Source: Bordetella parapertussis (GTDB lineage Bacteria > Pseudomonadota > Gammaproteobacteria > Burkholderiales > Burkholderiaceae_B). Taken from it: a DNA stretch of 28,116 nucleotides. Below, one piece after another: positions 18,562-26,922 of the stretch. Within the stretch, counting starts at the first letter, position 1; each line of letters begins with the position of its first letter. Below the pieces are notes generated by a model, which saw only the letters and a list, made by a program, of their open reading frames with translations, did no database searches and was not told where the DNA came from. Both the position numbers and the translations under genes were made by a program. Where the stretch lies: assembly GCA_945895265.1 (NCBI GenBank), contig CAMDEF010000048.1:1-28116 (forward strand). The letters are read 5' to 3'.

Positions 18562-18851
18562 ATTTTGCCTAAGATTTAATTAGTTAATGCGTGATTAAAG
18601 TGCTTCAAATACCTTGCCAGTCGCTAAGAAAACATAGCCTTTTTGCGCGCTGTTGGGCGGAATGTCATCATTCTAGTCAATAAGCTATAATTCTCAGGCT
18701 TTACTGAATCTTTTTCCATTAGATTGTTTTTTTGTAAAGCGTTTACGTACAGCTTATAGTTTTTTTCGCTACTAGGTTGTTTGTAAAGTTCGTTCTTTTT
18801 TAATCACGTTAAAGCACCTCGGCTTTAACGCTTGTCATTTGAGGCTTAAAA
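18562..18851. promoter_or_regulatory. Upstream region of rpsO with promoter and leader (290 bp)
   Basis: A perfect TATAAT lies at 18686-18691, with no good -35 at the standard distance. It would give a leader of about 155 nt before rpsO. The lipoprotein gene is divergent, so its own promoter is here too. The leader includes T-rich stretches and, at its end, the hairpin given as a separate feature. Confidence 0.55.
18807..18844 (+). promoter_or_regulatory. Candidate S15 autoregulatory leader (hairpin plus SD-pairing loop)
   Basis: CGTTAAAGC (18807-18815) pairs perfectly with GCTTTAACG (18822-18830). The six-base loop ACCTCG contains CCTC (18817-18820), which complements GAGG (18841-18844), the ribosome binding site of rpsO. 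Hairpin and SD could therefore form a pseudoknot, the same logic as the E. coli rpsO operator, where S15 binding traps the ribosome. The pairing is visible; regulation by S15 is inferred. Confidence 0.55.
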
Positions 18852-19121
18852 ATGTCTGTTGCTGATATTAAAAAATCCGACATCGTCGCGCAGTATCAAC
18901 GCGCGCAAGGCGATACCGGTTCTCCTGAAGTTCAAGTGGCTCTGCTGACAGCTCGTATTAACGAACTGACAGGGCACTTCAAAGCACATATTAAAGACCA
19001 CCACTCACGTCGCGGCCTTCTGCGTATGGTTAGCCGTCGCCGTAAGCTGCTCGATTATCTCAAGGGCCGCAACCCAGATTCATATCGCTCGCTGATCGAA
19101 AAACTCGGTCTGCGTAAGTGA
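18852..19121 (+). CDS. rpsO: 30S ribosomal protein S15, 89 aa
   Basis: A primary 16S rRNA binding protein of the small subunit. The start [20 protein letters not shown] and the core [20 protein letters not shown] are diagnostic, followed by the [20 protein letters not shown] region and [13 protein letters not shown]. The length of 89 residues is that of bacterial S15. A GAGG ribosome site precedes ATG by seven bases. It is followed by pnp after about 100 bp with a large hairpin between, the common rpsO-pnp operon. Confidence 0.98.
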   Translation: MSVADIKKSDIVAQYQRAQGDTGSPEVQVALLTARINELTGHFKAHIKDHHSRRGLLRMVSRRRKLLDYLKGRNPDSYRSLIEKLGLRK

Positions 19122-19153
19122 TCAAAATCCATGGGGCAGTCTCCCCGTGAAGC

Positions 19154-19199
19154 AACCGTGGTCGCTGCGGCATTTTTGCCGCACTGCCCACGGTTTTTC
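19154..19199 (+). terminator. Hairpin between rpsO and pnp (attenuator or processing site)
   Basis: AACCGTGG (19154-19161) pairs with CCACGGTT (19188-19195), and inside it GCGGC (19067+100, i.e. 19167-19171) pairs with GCCGC (19178-19182). A T run follows (19194-19198). In E. coli the equivalent place holds both a partial terminator and an RNase III site that starts PNPase autocontrol; which applies here is unknown. Confidence 0.65.
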
Positions 19200-19219
19200 A
19201 TTTGTAAGGAATAAATGTC

Positions 19220-21403
19220 ATGTTCAATAAAGTGACCAAATCTTTTCAGTATGGCCAACACACCGTTGTGCTTGAAACCGGCGAAATTGCTCGTCAGTCT
19301 TCAGGTGCAGTGTTAGTCACTGTCGAAGACACTGTCGTACTCGCAACTGTTGTTGCAAAAAAAGATGCTAAGTCTGGTCAGGATTTTTTCCCCCTGACCG
19401 TTGACTACATCGAAAAAACCTATGCTGCGGGCAAAATCCCCGGTGGTTTTTTTAAGCGTGAAGGCAAGCCTTCTGAAAAAGAAACACTGACCTCGCGTTT
19501 GATCGATCGTCCGTTGCGTCCGTTGTTTCCTGAGGGTTTCTACAACGAAGTTCAGGTCATCATTCACGTGTTGTCCTGCAACCCTGAAATCGATCCAGAT
19601 ATCCCCGCCATGATTGGCGCCTCTGCGGCGCTGGCAATCTCGGGTATCCCGTTTAACGGCCCAATTGGTGCCGCACGCGTCGGTTATATCGATGGCCAGT
19701 ACCTGGTCAATCCAACCGCCTCGCAGCTCAAAACCTCGCAAATGGATTTGATCGTTGCTGGTACCGAAGCCGCTGTACTGATGGTTGAATCTGAAGCCCA
19801 ACAGCTTTCAGAAGAGACCATGCTGGGTGGTATCGTGTTTGGTCATACCCAAATGCAAGCAGTGATTGGCGCCATTCACGAACTCGTGCGCGACGCTGGT
19901 AAACCTGATTGGGACTGGAAACCTGCTGCTAAAAACGAAGCGTTGATTGCAACCGTCACGGCTGCTGCACAAGGCCCGTTAAACGCTGCTTACCAAACCC
20001 GTCAAAAGCAAGAGCGCACCAATCAACTGCGTCAGGTTTACTCTGATGTGCATGCCAAGCTTGCTGACGAAGCCGCTGCGCAAGGTACACCTAAGCACGA
20101 CGGCGTCGTGGTTGACAACATCTTGTTTGACCTCGAAGCCCGTATTGTGCGTAGCCAGATTCTTTCAGGCGAGCCACGCATTGATGGTCGCGACACACGC
20201 ACTGTACGCCCAATCAGCATTCGTATGGGCGTGTTGCCACGCGTACACGGCAGCGCCTTGTTTACGCGCGGTGAAACGCAAGCGCTGGTCATTGCAACGC
20301 TAGGTACCAAGCAAAACGAACAGGTGATCGATGCCTTGATGGGCGAGTATCGTGATCGTTTTCTGATGCACTACAACATGCCTCCGTTCGCCACCGGCGA
20401 AACAGGTCGTGTGGGTACCCCCAAGCGTCGCGAGATCGGCCACGGTCGTCTGGCTAAACGCTCGCTCGTACCTTTATTGCCTAACGCTGCTGATTTTCAA
20501 TACACCATTCGTTTGGTGTCAGAAATCACTGAGTCAAACGGTTCGTCGTCAATGGCGTCTGTCTGCGGTGGTTCACTGGCCATGTTAGACGCTGGTGTTC
20601 CAGTGAAAGACTTGGTTGCTGGTGTGGCAATGGGTTTGATTCTGGATGCCGGTAAATTTGCTGTGTTGACAGACATCCTGGGTGATGAAGATCATTTGGG
20701 CGATATGGATTTTAAAGTGGCGGGTACCGAGCAAGGTATCACTGCTTTGCAAATGGATATCAAGATCCAGGGCATCACCAAAGAAATCATGCAGGTTGCA
20801 CTGGCGCAAGCCCGTTACGGTCGTTTGCATATTCTGACCAAAATGCGCGAAGCCACTCAGGGTGCGCGTACTGAACTGTCAGCGTTTGCACCACGCATGC
20901 TCACCATGAAAATCAATCCTGAAAAAATTCGTGATGTGATCGGTAAGGGCGGCGCGACGATTCGTGCGCTGACCGAAGAAACCGGTTGCCAGATCGATAT
21001 TTCAGATGATGGCACCATTGTTGTGTCGAGCGCCGATCTTGATCGTGCCCACGAAGCGCAGCGTCGTATCTCTGAACTGACTGCAGAAGTTGAAGTCGGT
21101 CAGGTCTATGACGGCAGCGTGTTGCGTCTGTTAGATTTCGGCGCCATCGTTCAGGTCTTGCCTGGCCGTGATGGTTTGCTGCATATCTCTGAGATCGCCA
21201 ACTATCGTATCGCTAACATCAACGACGTCCTGAAAGTCGGTCAACCTCTGCGCGTCAAAGTGATCGAGGCCGACGACAAAGGCCGTCTGCGTCTGTCAGT
21301 CAAAGCCATTGGTGGTATCGAGCAACAAACCGAAGGCGCTGCCCCAGCAGCAACTGAGGCTCCTGCTGCTGCCCCCGAAGCACCGGCTGCACCACAGGCT
21401 TAA
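19220..21403 (+). CDS. pnp: Polyribonucleotide nucleotidyltransferase (PNPase), 727 aa
   Basis: A trimeric 3'-5' phosphorolytic exoribonuclease of RNA decay. It has the usual order: a first RNase PH domain ([34 protein letters not shown]), a helical linker, a second RNase PH domain with [20 protein letters not shown] and [15 protein letters not shown], then a KH domain near residue 570 ([20 protein letters not shown]) and an S1 domain ([20 protein letters not shown]). The C-terminal tail is an Ala/Pro/Glu low-complexity stretch. The length is normal. AAGGA lies before ATG. It is the last gene of the operon, followed by a long hairpin and a strong terminator. Confidence 0.98.
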   Translation: MFNKVTKSFQYGQHTVVLETGEIARQSSGAVLVTVEDTVVLATVVAKKDAKSGQDFFPLTVDYIEKTYAAGKIPGGFFKREGKPSEKETLTSRLIDRPLRPLFPEGFYNEVQVIIHVLSCNPEIDPDIPAMIGASAALAISGIPFNGPIGAARVGYIDGQYLVNPTASQLKTSQMDLIVAGTEAAVLMVESEAQQLSEETMLGGIVFGHTQMQAVIGAIHELVRDAGKPDWDWKPAAKNEALIATVTAAAQGPLNAAYQTRQKQERTNQLRQVYSDVHAKLADEAAAQGTPKHDGVVVDNILFDLEARIVRSQILSGEPRIDGRDTRTVRPISIRMGVLPRVHGSALFTRGETQALVIATLGTKQNEQVIDALMGEYRDRFLMHYNMPPFATGETGRVGTPKRREIGHGRLAKRSLVPLLPNAADFQYTIRLVSEITESNGSSSMASVCGGSLAMLDAGVPVKDLVAGVAMGLILDAGKFAVLTDILGDEDHLGDMDFKVAGTEQGITALQMDIKIQGITKEIMQVALAQARYGRLHILTKMREATQGARTELSAFAPRMLTMKINPEKIRDVIGKGGATIRALTEETGCQIDISDDGTIVVSSADLDRAHEAQRRISELTAEVEVGQVYDGSVLRLLDFGAIVQVLPGRDGLLHISEIANYRIANINDVLKVGQPLRVKVIEADDKGRLRLSVKAIGGIEQQTEGAAPAATEAPAAAPEAPAAPQA

Positions 21404-21410
21404 ACTGTAG

Positions 21411-21453
21411 GGTCTAAAGTTCTAGGCTAGTCTAGAGCTTAAATCTTTAGACC
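21411..21453 (+). repeat. Inverted repeat in the pnp 3' untranslated region
   Basis: GGTCTAAAG (21411-21419) pairs perfectly with CTTTAGACC (21445-21453). The intervening 25 bases contain further CTAG-rich self-complementarity. It lies between the pnp stop and the terminator and may stabilise the transcript end. Confidence 0.6.
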
Positions 21454-21471
21454 GATTTCAGCCTCAAGCAC

Positions 21472-21516
21472 AAAAAAACCCCCGCTTGCACGTTGGTGCC
21501 TGCGGGGGTTTTCTTT
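21472..21516. terminator. Bidirectional rho-independent terminator after pnp
   Basis: CCCCCGC (21479-21485) pairs with GCGGGGG (21502-21508), flanked by seven A on the left and TTTTCTTT on the right. This serves pnp on the plus strand and the PIN-domain gene on the minus strand. Confidence 0.9.
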
Positions 21517-21573
21517 GGGCATCAATGCCGGATCAAATCATTCGCGTTGCCTGATTGCACCTTTCAACTGACA

Positions 21574-22233
21574 TCAAGATTTCGCAGCAATACTCGCGCG
21601 CTGTTGCAGCAACCGCTCGTAGCACCCCGCCAATCTAAACAAACGATCACGCTTGAGCATCGCCACAACAGGCTCAGGCTGACGCCTACCAGTTAAAAAA
21701 AGCTCTTCAACCGTAGCATTGATATGCTGCTGCAAAAGCGATGACTGGGTGGGCCACCACTGTGATAACAAGCGATCAGGGTCGATCAGGCCGAGTTGTT
21801 GTTTGCGTAGTTCAGAGCGGCTAAAGTCTTTGAGGTTCCAGGTCAGCACGCTGATCGGTTGCGCAACGTGTTTTGCAACGCCTGCAATACCTGTTGCGGC
21901 CACGTGTTTGTCTTTACGATCGGTGTGTCGAAGGTCTACCTCAAACTCGGTGACATCCCCCATGTTTGAGTGCTGGAATTGCTCTTGCATGAGCTGCCAT
22001 TCATTTTTTAAAAGCTCGGGCTCAATCGGCCACAGGCGGGTGGCGTTTCGCTGCCATTCTTGGCCGATCTTGTCTGTCCATAGTGGCATCAACAGGCCAG
22101 CCTGAGCTAGCTTAAGAAGCAGCGGCCGCAGCAAACCCGACATCAAAATACAGGCGTCTAGCACTAAGCCTGGTGGCTGTTGTAAAGCCGCCGACGCAGC
22201 AGCAGGCCCGAGATTTTTTTGATTGACTGGCAT
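21574..22233 (-). CDS. PIN-domain protein, possible ribonuclease, 219 aa
   Basis: The N-terminal part carries a PIN-like acidic centre: Asp in GLVLDACILMSGLL (about residue 26), Glu in KIGQEWQRNATRLWP (about 59), Asp/His in RHTDRKDKHVAATGIAG (about 104-109) and SVLTWNLKDF (about 130). PIN domains are Mg2+-dependent nucleases, often toxins of VapBC type, but this protein is longer than a typical toxin and no antitoxin gene is next to it. It starts four bases after the E1 gene stop with only a weak ribosome site, so it is probably expressed by coupling to that gene. Function unknown; nuclease activity inferred from conserved acids. Confidence 0.75.
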   Translation of the reverse strand: MPVNQKNLGPAAASAALQQPPGLVLDACILMSGLLRPLLLKLAQAGLLMPLWTDKIGQEWQRNATRLWPIEPELLKNEWQLMQEQFQHSNMGDVTEFEVDLRHTDRKDKHVAATGIAGVAKHVAQPISVLTWNLKDFSRSELRKQQLGLIDPDRLLSQWWPTQSSLLQQHINATVEELFLTGRRQPEPVVAMLKRDRLFRLAGCYERLLQQRASIAAKS

Positions 22234-22237
22234 TCCG

Positions 22238-24973
22238 CTATTCTAAAGCGAGCACTGCTGCTCGCACGATTGCTGCAGCATCGACGCCAAAATATTCGCG
22301 CAAGGCAGCACGTGTATCGCTGCGACCAAAGCCGTCTGTGCCAAGTGTTAAATAGCGGCGATCGGTGGGTAGATAGGCGCGTACCGATTCGGGCAGTGCG
22401 TGTACGTAGTCGGTTGCTGCGATAATTGGCCCAGCGCTTGTAGCCACCTGCGTATAGAGGAAGGGTACGCCAGGTGTGCCAAAGCCCGCCAGACGAGCCT
22501 CTTGGCAGGCTAGGCCATCACGTGCAAGTTCGCTCCAGCTTGTGACGCTGTAGACATACACGGTGATACCTTGGGCGGCGAGTTGTTTAGCGGCTTTGAT
22601 GACTTCAGTCAGAATCGCGCCCGAGCCTAAAAGTGTGATCGCAGGCGTTGTAGTGTTGTTTGCTGGCTTGCTGGTGGCAAGCCCTTCGAGTCCGGCCGTG
22701 ATCTGGGCTTTGCTCTTGGATTTGGTGCCCGACAGGGTACTGGACACGTCTTTAGTCTGAGCCGCGTACGTTTCAAACAAATAGCACCCGCGTATCACTT
22801 GTTCGTGAACCGCTGCGGGCAAGCTTGGTTGTGCATAGTTTTCATTCATCAGCGTGATGTAATAAAACACATCACGTTGTTCGACCATCATGTCTTGAAT
22901 ACCTTGATTCACGATGACGGCCATCTCGCCCGCAAAGGCAGGGTCGTAAGCTTTGCAGTTGGGGATGGTTGCGGCGTGAAGATGGCTTGAGCCGTCTTGA
23001 TGCTGTAAGCCTTCGCCGCCTAAGGTGGTGCGCCCAGAGGTTGCACCCAATAAGAAGCCGCGTGGGCGTTGATCGGCGGCAGCCCAAATCTGATCGCCTA
23101 CACGTTGAAAGCCAAACATCGAGTAGTAGATATAGAACGGCAACATCGCCAAGCCGTGCACACTATAGCTCGTGGCGGCGGCTGTCCAGCTGGCGATTGC
23201 GCCAGCTTCTGAAATGCCTTCTTCAAGGATCTGGCCGTCAAGCGCTTCACGGTAGCTTAATACCGAACCAATATCTTCAGGCGCATAGCGCTGGCCAACG
23301 CTTGAATAAATGCCAACTTGCTTAAACAGGTTGGCCATGCCAAAGGTACGCGCCTCGTCAGCCACAATCGGCACAATGCGTGGGCCCAATGCAGCATCTT
23401 TGAGTAGATTACCCAACATCCGTACAAAGGCCATGGTGGTGCTCATCTCTTTACCTTCGGCGTTCAGTGCGAAGCCGCTGTACTGCTCGATGGCGGGCAC
23501 AGGGACGGTCTCGCACGCAGTGTCGCGCTTGGGCAAATAGCCGCCCAAGGCTGCGCGGCGACCCTGCAAATATTGCATCTCTGCGCTCTCGGGGGCGGGC
23601 TTACAAAAGGTCAACGAGGTGGCTTCTTGATCAGTCAGGGGCAGATTAAAGCGATTGCGAAACTCTATTAGATCGGTATCGTCAAATTTCTTTTGACTGT
23701 GGGTGGTCATTTTGCCTTGACCGGCGCTGCCCATTCCGTAGCCTTTTTTGGTATGCGCCAAAATGACTGTTGGTTGGCCAACGTGCTGAGCAGCTGAAGC
23801 ATAAGCGGCGTGAATTTTGACTAGGTCGTGCCCGCCGCGTTTCAAGCGGTCGATTTGGTCATCAGTCATCCCCTGTGCCAATTTTGCGAGCTCTTCGTTT
23901 TGTCCAAAGAATGTGTCGCGATTAAAGCGGCCATCTTTTGCGGCGAAGGTTTGCATTTGTCCGTCGACCGTGTTTGCAAAAGCTCGTGCCAAGGCACCGG
24001 TGACATCGCGGGCGAAGAGACCATCCCAATCGCTACCCCAAACGAGTTTGATGACATTCCAGCCTGCGCCGGTAAAGAGTTTTTCGAGCTCGTCGATGAT
24101 GCGACCGTTACCGCGCACCGGGCCATCCAGGCGCTGAAGATTGCAATTGACTACCCAGACCAGATTATCGAGGCCTTCGCGGGCGGCCAGCGTCAAGGCG
24201 CTCATGGATTCAGGCTCATCCATTTCGCCGTCACCAAACACGCCCCAGACTTTGCGCGCCGAGCAGTCAAGCAGGTTGCGATGGCTGAGATAGCGCATGA
24301 AGCGTGCGTGATAGATCGAGCTAATTGGCCCAATCCCCATCGAGCCTGTGGGAAACTGCCAGAAATCAGGCATGAGCCACGGGTGTGGGTAGCTCGATAA
24401 ACCCACAGCACCCTTCTCAGACGCGCGAATTTCTTGACGATAGTTCAGTAAATCTTGCTCGCTTAGTCGGCCTTCAAGGTACGCGCGCGCGTACACGCCA
24501 GGTGCGCTATGGGGTTGAAAAAACACCAGGTCGCCACGATGCTGATCGGGGCCCGTGCCTTGCCGTGCCGCAAAAAAGTGATTAAAGCCGGTTTCGAACA
24601 AGTCGGCTGCGCTGGCATAGCTAGCAATATGACCGCCTAGTTCGCCATAAGCCTGATTGGCGCGCACCACCATCGCCAGTGCGTTCCAGCGCATGATCGA
24701 GGCCAAGCGCTCTTCGACGGCAAGGTCGCCTGGAAACACCGGTTGCTGATCGACTGAAATCGTATTGACGTAAGGGGTGCTCAGTTCGGGGCGCCAACCG
24801 ATGTTTGCGGTGTGGGCGGTGCGTACAAGCTCGTCTAATATAAAGCGGGCTCGTTCAGGCCCTTGAGCGGCTAACACGGCTAAAAGTGCTTCGCGCCATT
24901 CGCTGGTTTCTTGTGTATCGATATCAGTCGTCGTGAGCAGGGCGGTCAGACGGGGGTCGATCGAGGCGTTCAT
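22238..24973 (-). CDS. aceE: Homodimeric-type 2-oxoacid (pyruvate) dehydrogenase E1, AceE/MdeB family, 911 aa
   Basis: The TPP-dependent E1 that decarboxylates pyruvate or a similar 2-oxoacid. The protein matches the AceE family throughout: YINTI-like VNTISVDQQPVFPGDL near the start, SSYPHPWLMPDFWQFPTGSM, the TPP motif GDGEMDEPES, NCNLQRLDGPVRGNGR, ILAHTKKGYGMG, IVADEARTFGM, YYSMFGFQRVGDQIW, SGRTTLGGEGLQHQDGSSH and LGTDGFGRSDTR. At 911 residues it is slightly longer than E. coli AceE. The E2 and E3 genes are absent nearby, and the divergent neighbour is an Lrp/AsnC regulator, as in Pseudomonas mdeR-mdeB, where the E1 acts on 2-oxobutyrate. So the substrate may not be pyruvate; the gene symbol is provisional. 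Confidence 0.85.
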   Translation of the reverse strand: MNASIDPRLTALLTTTDIDTQETSEWREALLAVLAAQGPERARFILDELVRTAHTANIGWRPELSTPYVNTISVDQQPVFPGDLAVEERLASIMRWNALAMVVRANQAYGELGGHIASYASAADLFETGFNHFFAARQGTGPDQHRGDLVFFQPHSAPGVYARAYLEGRLSEQDLLNYRQEIRASEKGAVGLSSYPHPWLMPDFWQFPTGSMGIGPISSIYHARFMRYLSHRNLLDCSARKVWGVFGDGEMDEPESMSALTLAAREGLDNLVWVVNCNLQRLDGPVRGNGRIIDELEKLFTGAGWNVIKLVWGSDWDGLFARDVTGALARAFANTVDGQMQTFAAKDGRFNRDTFFGQNEELAKLAQGMTDDQIDRLKRGGHDLVKIHAAYASAAQHVGQPTVILAHTKKGYGMGSAGQGKMTTHSQKKFDDTDLIEFRNRFNLPLTDQEATSLTFCKPAPESAEMQYLQGRRAALGGYLPKRDTACETVPVPAIEQYSGFALNAEGKEMSTTMAFVRMLGNLLKDAALGPRIVPIVADEARTFGMANLFKQVGIYSSVGQRYAPEDIGSVLSYREALDGQILEEGISEAGAIASWTAAATSYSVHGLAMLPFYIYYSMFGFQRVGDQIWAAADQRPRGFLLGATSGRTTLGGEGLQHQDGSSHLHAATIPNCKAYDPAFAGEMAVIVNQGIQDMMVEQRDVFYYITLMNENYAQPSLPAAVHEQVIRGCYLFETYAAQTKDVSSTLSGTKSKSKAQITAGLEGLATSKPANNTTTPAITLLGSGAILTEVIKAAKQLAAQGITVYVYSVTSWSELARDGLACQEARLAGFGTPGVPFLYTQVATSAGPIIAATDYVHALPESVRAYLPTDRRYLTLGTDGFGRSDTRAALREYFGVDAAAIVRAAVLALE

Positions 24974-25045
24974 AGGCGCTTGAGGTGTTCTAAGAGTCGT
25001 TAGGCGGCAGTTCGATCATTCTAGAGATAACTGCGCAGCATGAGG

Positions 25046-25081
25046 TGCTTTAAATACAGGATAAAAGGTCTATTTAAAGCA
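25046..25081. promoter_or_regulatory. Perfect inverted repeat in the divergent E1/Lrp promoter region, candidate operator
   Basis: TGCTTTAAATA (25046-25056) and TATTTAAAGCA (25071-25081) form an 11 bp perfect inverted repeat with a 14-base spacer, about 25 bp between arm centres. It lies about 75 bp from the E1 start and 55 bp from the regulator start, in AT-rich DNA. Position and symmetry suit binding by the adjacent Lrp-type regulator, which is inferred. Confidence 0.6.
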
Positions 25082-25135
25082 TAAAATTCTGTAAAATTAT
25101 GTTTAATTAAAATAAAAAACTAATAATATTGAATT

Positions 25136-25609
25136 ATGAAGCTAGACACCATTGATCTAAAAATTCTTCAAGAGTTACAACTCGATGGGGCGCTCTCAAA
25201 TATTGAGTTGGCCAAACGAGTGCATTTAAGTCCGTCGCCCTGCCTGGCTCGCGTGCGCGCACTTGAAAGTGCTGGCGTGATTGATCGTTATGTTGCACTG
25301 GCAAGCGCAGCTGCGCTTGGCCTGGGGCTCAATGTGTTTATTAGCATCAGCTTAACCAGCCAAAGCAAAGAATCATTAGCCCACTTCGAACAACGCATCT
25401 GTGAACACGACGAAGTGATGGAGTGCTACCTAATGACCGGTGATAGCGACTACTTGATTCGTATCGCGGTGGCCGACATCGGGGCTCTCGAAAAATTTAT
25501 CCTTGAACAACTCACTCCGATTCCTGGCATTGAAAAAATCCGCTCTAGTTTCGCTTTAAAGCAAGTGCGTTATAAAACAGCCTTACCCTTACCAAATGCG
25601 CAGCGTTAA
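25136..25609 (+). CDS. Lrp/AsnC-family transcriptional regulator, 157 aa
   Basis: An N-terminal winged helix-turn-helix (KLDTIDLKILQELQLDGALS, then NIELAKRVHLSPSPCLARVR) is followed by a linker strand (VIDRYVALASAAALGL) and a C-terminal RAM/ligand-binding domain (VMECYLMTGDSDYLIRIAVA, then PIPGIEKIRSSFALKQVRY). Members bind amino acids or 2-oxoacids and commonly regulate a divergent gene. Here the divergent gene is the E1 enzyme, so it is the likely target, as in mdeR/bkdR systems. No clear ribosome site precedes the ATG. The TPP-enzyme genes downstream start 69 bp after its stop and may have their own promoter. Confidence 0.92.
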   Translation: MKLDTIDLKILQELQLDGALSNIELAKRVHLSPSPCLARVRALESAGVIDRYVALASAAALGLGLNVFISISLTSQSKESLAHFEQRICEHDEVMECYLMTGDSDYLIRIAVADIGALEKFILEQLTPIPGIEKIRSSFALKQVRYKTALPLPNAQR

Positions 25610-25678
25610 GCCTCGGCGCTGAGGTATGCTATCGATACAAAAATGATATGAACTGCCATAAATACAGGAGCATCAAAC

Positions 25679-26227
25679 ATGAATACTCAAGCGGCCCCAA
25701 ACGATAGCCAGACACACGCTTGGCAAGACGATATTTTTAATGTCTTGAAAAAAGGCGGTATTAAGCAGGTGTCTTATGTGCCTGATGCTGGTCATGCCCA
25801 TGTGATTCGACGCATCCACGCGGATCCAGATATGCGGGGCATTGTCTTGACGACTGAAGAAGAAGGCGTCGCGATTGCGGCTGGTGCTTGGCTAGGCGGC
25901 GATCGTCATGCGTTGCTGATGCAGAGTAGCGGCGTGGGTAACTGTATCAACATGATGTCACTGCTTGATAGCTGTCGGTTTCCGTTTTTGACACTTGTTA
26001 CCATGCGTGGTGAGTATGCCGAGTTCAACCCTTGGCAAGGTCCGATGAGTCGCGCGACGCCAGGTGTCATGGAGGCCATGGGCATCACGGTCTATCGCGT
26101 GAGCAAGGCCGATGAGGTCGAAGATGTTGTCAGTGCCGCACTAGATTCGGTATTTGAGGCGGGTGACCGTGTTGCGATTTTGTTATCGCAAAGTTTGATT
26201 GGTCGCAAAAAATGGGTGCGTGATTAA
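25679..26227 (+). CDS. Thiamine-diphosphate decarboxylase subunit, PYR-type (sulfopyruvate/phosphonopyruvate decarboxylase alpha-like), 182 aa
   Basis: The N-terminal half of a ThDP-dependent 2-oxoacid decarboxylase split into two proteins. It contains the PYR domain: KKGGIKQVSYVPDAGHAHVI, the region with the catalytic Glu (LTTEEEGVAIAAGAWLGG), and LLMQSSGVGNCINMMSLLDS. The arrangement of separate PYR and PP subunits is that of sulfopyruvate decarboxylase (ComDE) and related phosphonopyruvate decarboxylases. ACAGGAG lies before ATG. The PP subunit gene follows after 55 bp. The true substrate is not known; malonic-semialdehyde-like or sulfonated pyruvates are options. Confidence 0.8.
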   Translation: MNTQAAPNDSQTHAWQDDIFNVLKKGGIKQVSYVPDAGHAHVIRRIHADPDMRGIVLTTEEEGVAIAAGAWLGGDRHALLMQSSGVGNCINMMSLLDSCRFPFLTLVTMRGEYAEFNPWQGPMSRATPGVMEAMGITVYRVSKADEVEDVVSAALDSVFEAGDRVAILLSQSLIGRKKWVRD

Positions 26228-26282
26228 GCACTTGCTGACCACATCCATTTCAATACGCTAACTCTCTAAGATAGGAAACATC

Positions 26283-26882
26283 ATGAGTAATATTCCAGCT
26301 TTTTCTGGCACGATCGAGCGCCGTGCTTTTGTGAAAGAACTTCTCAGCCTGTGCCCAGACGCCTTAGTTGTTCCTGGCCTAGGTTCGTCAAACTATGACA
26401 TCTATGCTGCAGGTGATCGAGATCTAAACTTCTATATGTGGGGTGCCATGGGTGGCGCGGCTTTGATTGGTCTTGGCCTTGCCCTGGCGCAACCGAACAA
26501 GTCGGTGCTGGTGATTACGGGTGATGGCGAGCAACTGATGGGGATCGGAGGATTGGCAACGATTAACGCGCAGCAGCCTAAAAATCTGACAATCGTCGTG
26601 CTTGATAACGGCCATTTTGGTGAAACGGGTATGCAGCATAGTCACAGCAGCTTGGGCACCGACCTGACGGCAGTCGCAAAAGGCTGTGGCATTTCTAATT
26701 CGTTCAAAGTTAGAGAGGCAAGCGAGGCTAAAAACATTGCGCAGAATGTGGTGGCGCGCGCAGGTGTGTCGTTTGCGCAGGTCTATGTCAAAGCCGACGA
26801 TGTGCCGCGCGCCTTTCCGTCGCGTGATGGCGTGCACATCAAAAATCGTTTTCGCAAGGCGCTGGGTTTGTCGTCCTTCTAA
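26283..26882 (+). CDS. Thiamine-diphosphate decarboxylase subunit, PP-type (beta-like), 199 aa
   Basis: Carries the diphosphate-binding domain: GAMGGAALIGLGLALAQPNK, then the ThDP/Mg motif starting GDGEQLMGIGGLATINAQQP and ending LDN 25 residues later, and GHFGETGMQHSH after it. The domain is full length for a PP subunit and lacks a PYR domain, so it must work with the preceding protein, forming the active site at their interface. An AGGA ribosome site precedes ATG. The next gene, a Bug receptor, lies 40 bp downstream. Same substrate uncertainty as its partner. Confidence 0.83.
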   Translation: MSNIPAFSGTIERRAFVKELLSLCPDALVVPGLGSSNYDIYAAGDRDLNFYMWGAMGGAALIGLGLALAQPNKSVLVITGDGEQLMGIGGLATINAQQPKNLTIVVLDNGHFGETGMQHSHSSLGTDLTAVAKGCGISNSFKVREASEAKNIAQNVVARAGVSFAQVYVKADDVPRAFPSRDGVHIKNRFRKALGLSSF

Positions 26883-26922
26883 TTCCTTGCTCTTTGTTTA
26901 CCCATGACCGGAAGCCGAAAAG

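Noticed and set aside
22563..24585. Several plus-strand frames across the E1 gene
   Set aside because: They are antisense shadows of a highly conserved enzyme gene with G+C-rich third positions.
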